Shown in pieces: positions 61,256 to 64,000 of a stretch of 64,000 nucleotides of DNA. Each line of letters starts with the position of its first letter. Positions within the stretch are counted from its first letter, which is position 1. The position numbers and the translations under genes were made by a program. A model generated the notes under the pieces. It ran no database searches, was not told the DNA's origin, and was given only the letters and a program-made list of their open reading frames with translations. The stretch is from Acidimicrobiaceae bacterium (GTDB taxonomy: Bacteria; Actinomycetota; Acidimicrobiia; Acidimicrobiales; RAAP-2): contig PMTF01000019.1 in the NCBI GenBank assembly GCA_003167415.1, positions 1-64,000 on the forward strand, in the 5' to 3' direction.

Positions 61256-63199
61256 TCAGGACCTGGTGAGACGTTCCAGGGTGTTCGCGATGACGTCGGA
61301 GGCCGCGCCGGCCCCGAGGTACAGGTCAATGACGTCGAGTAGCTGTTGGAGGTCGAGCGGCTTCGAGAGATAGTCGTGGACGCCGGCGTTTCGGAATCGG
61401 CGTCGCTGCCAGGACGTGGCGTCGGCCGAGAGCACGACGACCGGAATGTCAATGGTCCGCGAATCACCTTGGAGTCGCTCGAGCACGTCGAAACCGTGAA
61501 CGTCGGTGAGGTGCACGTCGAGCAAGATGAGATTCGGTCGATACTGCTGGGCCAATTCGACGCCCAATCCGCCCAACAGCGACGTGATGAGATTGATGTT
61601 GGGCCGCTGCAGGAGGAGACGCTCGACCAGTTGCACGTTGGCGACGTCGTCTTCGATGTAAAGCACCGTGGTCTTCGTGGAATCGGCGGCCCCGAGGGCC
61701 AACGGCGGCTCGCTTCCCGCGGTGACCGACTTCGGACATTCGGCGACCGGGAGTTCGATCCAGAACGTCGAACCACGGCCGACTTCGCTGTCGACGCCGA
61801 GGGTGCCGCCGATCGCTTCGATGAGGCCTTTGGAGAGCGCTAGTCCCAGACCCGTTCCCTCGATGCCCGACGTCTCGGCGTCCAGTCGGTCGAAGGGGGT
61901 GAAGAGTCGTTCACGCAGGTCGGGGTTGATGCCGGGGCCCGTGTCGGAGACCGAGAGTCGGATCATGTTGCGCCTCGACTCGCACGCGATGGTCACCGTG
62001 CCGTTCGGTCGGTTGTACTTGATCGCGTTGGACAAGAGGTTGAGCAGGACCTGCTTCAGTCGTTGCTGGTCACCCAGCACGTGGAAGTCGTAGTTGGCCC
62101 GTGAGGTGATCGTGATACCGAGATCGCTGGCCAGCGGGGTCACAATCTCGATGCATTCATTCTCGAGATCTCGCAGCACGATGGGCTCGATCATGACGCT
62201 GATGTGGCCCGACTCGATGCGCGAGATGTCGAGTACTTCGTTGATGAGTTCGAGCAGGTACTTGCCGGAGTTGTGGATGTAACCCACCATCTCGAGCTCG
62301 TCCGGCGACGTCAACTCCATTTCGAGGATCTGCGCGAATCCGAGGACCGAGTTGAGGGGCGTGCGCAGTTCGTGGCTCATGCGTGACATGAATTCGCTCT
62401 TGGCGGCGTTGGCGCGTTCGGCCGCTTCCTTCGCTTTTTTCAGCACCGCTTCGCCAGCCACGGCTTCGGTGACGTCGCGCGAGACCAGCACGGCGCGCGC
62501 GTGGGCCGCTTCGTCGCGGATGAGTCGTCCGCGCGTTTCGATGTTCAACAACTTGCCGTCGACGTGGAGGGCTCGGAAGCGGTAGCTGGTGAGCGTGCCG
62601 TCCTCACCGTGAAAGAGTCGACGCAACTCCGTGGCGACGTGATCGCGGTCCTCGGGCAGCACGAAGGTGAGTGAGTTCTTGCCGCGTCGCTCTTCGCGCG
62701 AGACGCCGTAGATGCGGTCGGTACCGGGACTGACGTCGAGTACGGTGAACGTCTCGTCCACGGTGATGATCGAGTCAACGACGGCGTCGAGGATCGCGGC
62801 CTTCGTCTCGAGCGTGCCGGCCAAATTGATCTGCGCTTCGACCTGGCTGGTGATGTCGCGTCCGGCGGAGAAGACCGAGCCGTTGCGGCCCTGACAACTC
62901 CACTCGATCCATCGGTACGTTCCGTCTCGACGACGTTGGCGATTGCGAAACTCCACCAACGTCGCGTCGGGTGCGCCGACCAAACGGTCGAACTCTCGTA
63001 CCGAGGACAAGACGTCGTCAGGATGAATCAGATCAATGAAGGGACCACTCTGCAGATCCTCGAGCGACCAACCCATGTGCTCGGGCCACGCCGAATTGAC
63101 GATCTGCCACGTGCCGTCACTGCCCAGGACCGACAACAGGTCGGTCGAGCTCCAAAAGAACTCGCCGAGCACTGACGCGTCGTAACTCTCCCTAGACAT
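61256..63199 (-). CDS. Hybrid sensor histidine kinase with two PAS domains and a receiver domain
   Basis: The 647-residue cytoplasmic protein has two PAS domains (about 15-125 and 140-255), a HisKA domain with MSHELRTPLNSVLGF (phospho-acceptor His276), a HATPase domain with NLLSNAIKYNRP, DTGPGI and GTGLGLAL, and a C-terminal receiver with YIEDDVANVQLV and LILLDVHL (Asp near 561). No transmembrane segment is present. It is an orphan kinase without an adjacent response regulator. ATG 63199 is used; the longer in-frame GTG upstream is not conserved in the fold. Confidence 0.9.
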   Translation of the reverse strand: MSRESYDASVLGEFFWSSTDLLSVLGSDGTWQIVNSAWPEHMGWSLEDLQSGPFIDLIHPDDVLSSVREFDRLVGAPDATLVEFRNRQRRRDGTYRWIEWSCQGRNGSVFSAGRDITSQVEAQINLAGTLETKAAILDAVVDSIITVDETFTVLDVSPGTDRIYGVSREERRGKNSLTFVLPEDRDHVATELRRLFHGEDGTLTSYRFRALHVDGKLLNIETRGRLIRDEAAHARAVLVSRDVTEAVAGEAVLKKAKEAAERANAAKSEFMSRMSHELRTPLNSVLGFAQILEMELTSPDELEMVGYIHNSGKYLLELINEVLDISRIESGHISVMIEPIVLRDLENECIEIVTPLASDLGITITSRANYDFHVLGDQQRLKQVLLNLLSNAIKYNRPNGTVTIACESRRNMIRLSVSDTGPGINPDLRERLFTPFDRLDAETSGIEGTGLGLALSKGLIEAIGGTLGVDSEVGRGSTFWIELPVAECPKSVTAGSEPPLALGAADSTKTTVLYIEDDVANVQLVERLLLQRPNINLITSLLGGLGVELAQQYRPNLILLDVHLTDVHGFDVLERLQGDSRTIDIPVVVLSADATSWQRRRFRNAGVHDYLSKPLDLQQLLDVIDLYLGAGAASDVIANTLERLTRS

Positions 63200-63450
63200 G
63201 TTCTGCGCTCCGTTCGGTAAGCATATGTGGGTAGTGCATAACTTCACGGCGCATAATTGCCACTTCGAAAACGTACGACGCACCGTCAACTTTACTATCG
63301 ATGGTGATTTACTTATTCAGAATTCGCTGTGAATCGATGCACGAACGATGGTGCGGCGGCGTCTCGTCAGAAACTAGTTACGTGATTGACGTCGCGTTGC
63401 GAAAAGTTGTGACCCACGACTCTCGCGACTGCGAGCGACTACATGAAATA

Positions 63451-64000
63451 TCAACTATGGACCTCTACGCGATCGAGTGAGTCGAGGTAGTAACGAATCT
63501 GAATCGCGACCGCTGCGCCTTCTCCGACCGCCGACGCAATCTGCTTGGTGGATCCGGAACGAACGTCGCCGGCGGCGAAGATGCCGTCCACACTCGTGCG
63601 AAAATTACTGTCCGTCAGAATGAAGCCGCGTTCGTCCACATCTAAGGAGTTCTCCAGGAAGCTCGTATTGGGATCGAGTCCGATGAAGATGAAAGCCGCG
63701 ACCGTCGCGTGCTTCGTCTCGGTTCCGTTGCAGGTGACGGTGATCGATTCCAACTTGCCGGACTCGTTGGCGTTGAACGATTTCACCGAGGTGTCCAACA
63801 GCACCGACATCTTGGGATGATTCAGGACCTTTTCCTGCAAGAGTTTGTTGGCCGTCAGATTCGCCATGGCCTGGATCACGGTGACGTGATCGGCGAACTG
63901 CGTGAGGAACAGTCCTTCCTCGAGTCCGCTGTTACCGCCGCCCACGACCGTGAGATCCTTCGCTCCGCGATAGAACGGTCCGTCGCAGGTGGCACAGAAG
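63451..64000 (-). CDS. trxB: Thioredoxin reductase-like FAD/NAD(P) oxidoreductase, 5' end outside window
   Basis: The visible 182-residue C-terminal part of the protein has the redox-active CATC motif (FCATCDGPFYRG) at the window edge, the NADPH-binding VVGGGNSGLEEGLFL, and the FAD-contacting GIFAAGDVRSGSTKQIASAVGEGAAVA near the end. These match thioredoxin reductase, which passes electrons from NADPH to thioredoxin. The start and the FAD-binding N-terminus lie beyond base 64000. A peroxiredoxin-linked reductase of the same family is an alternative. Confidence 0.87.
   Translation of the reverse strand, partial: FCATCDGPFYRGAKDLTVVGGGNSGLEEGLFLTQFADHVTVIQAMANLTANKLLQEKVLNHPKMSVLLDTSVKSFNANESGKLESITVTCNGTETKHATVAAFIFIGLDPNTSFLENSLDVDERGFILTDSNFRTSVDGIFAAGDVRSGSTKQIASAVGEGAAVAIQIRYYLDSLDRVEVHS

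Overview
The window comes from a high-GC actinobacterium. The evidence is its gene order and its actinobacterial single-copy genes: CarD, ClpC, coproheme decarboxylase, and glucosyl-3-phosphoglycerate synthase. The run tilS-hpt-folE-folP-folB-folK-DUF2520-panC-coaX-lysS-clpC-carD-ispD-ispF-rlmB follows the order these genes have in Mycobacterium, although ftsH, panD, lsr2 and cysS are missing from their usual places. The order thrC-ThiS-like-groEL resembles Streptomyces. I suspect a deep lineage such as Acidimicrobiia, but the sequence alone does not prove it.

Positions 1-1190 hold the 5' part of a TnpB gene from an IS200/IS605-type element, next to a tRNA-Thr. Positions 1300-4640 (minus strand) are a three-gene peptidoglycan-precursor operon, pgeF-murL-murD. 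The presence of MurL means D-glutamate is probably made by adding L-Glu to UDP-MurNAc-L-Ala and then epimerising it. Positions 4930-13010 form a long, tightly overlapping operon for lysidine tRNA modification, purine salvage, folate, pantothenate/CoA and lysyl-tRNA synthesis. Positions 13000-19310 carry a prenyl diphosphate synthase, clpC, and carD-ispD-ispF-rlmB.

Positions 19320-20500 form an AT-richer patch with a secreted Flg_new/OmpA-like protein, followed by a second tRNA-Thr, a LytR_C protein and gpgS. At 22120-25510 a SAM-I-clan riboswitch precedes a threonine-synthase-like gene fused in an operon to a ThiS/MoaD-like sulfur carrier; a CIRCE-controlled groEL and its terminator follow. 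This is the most interesting locus: the riboswitch suggests that the PLP enzyme and carrier make homocysteine rather than threonine.

Positions 25560-47660 are an accessory region of small single-domain enzymes: VOC, GNAT, ABM, DinB/mycothiol-dependent and dihydrofolate reductase-like proteins, nitrilase, amidase and methyltransferases. It contains several decaying genes: hicA with an internal stop, a CYTH C-terminal remnant, a P-loop stub and a frameshifted GNAT. It also holds a self-contained HTH/ClpN pair with palindromic operators and a TetR/epimerase divergon with paired operators. Positions 47970-64000 carry a DipZ-type thiol-disulfide protein, SPFH and NfeD proteins, pirin, a ClC channel, a PaiB-like protein, GNATs, DUF3048, a ureohydrolase convergent with a group II decarboxylase, prephenate dehydratase, a hybrid histidine kinase and the 3' part of a thioredoxin reductase.
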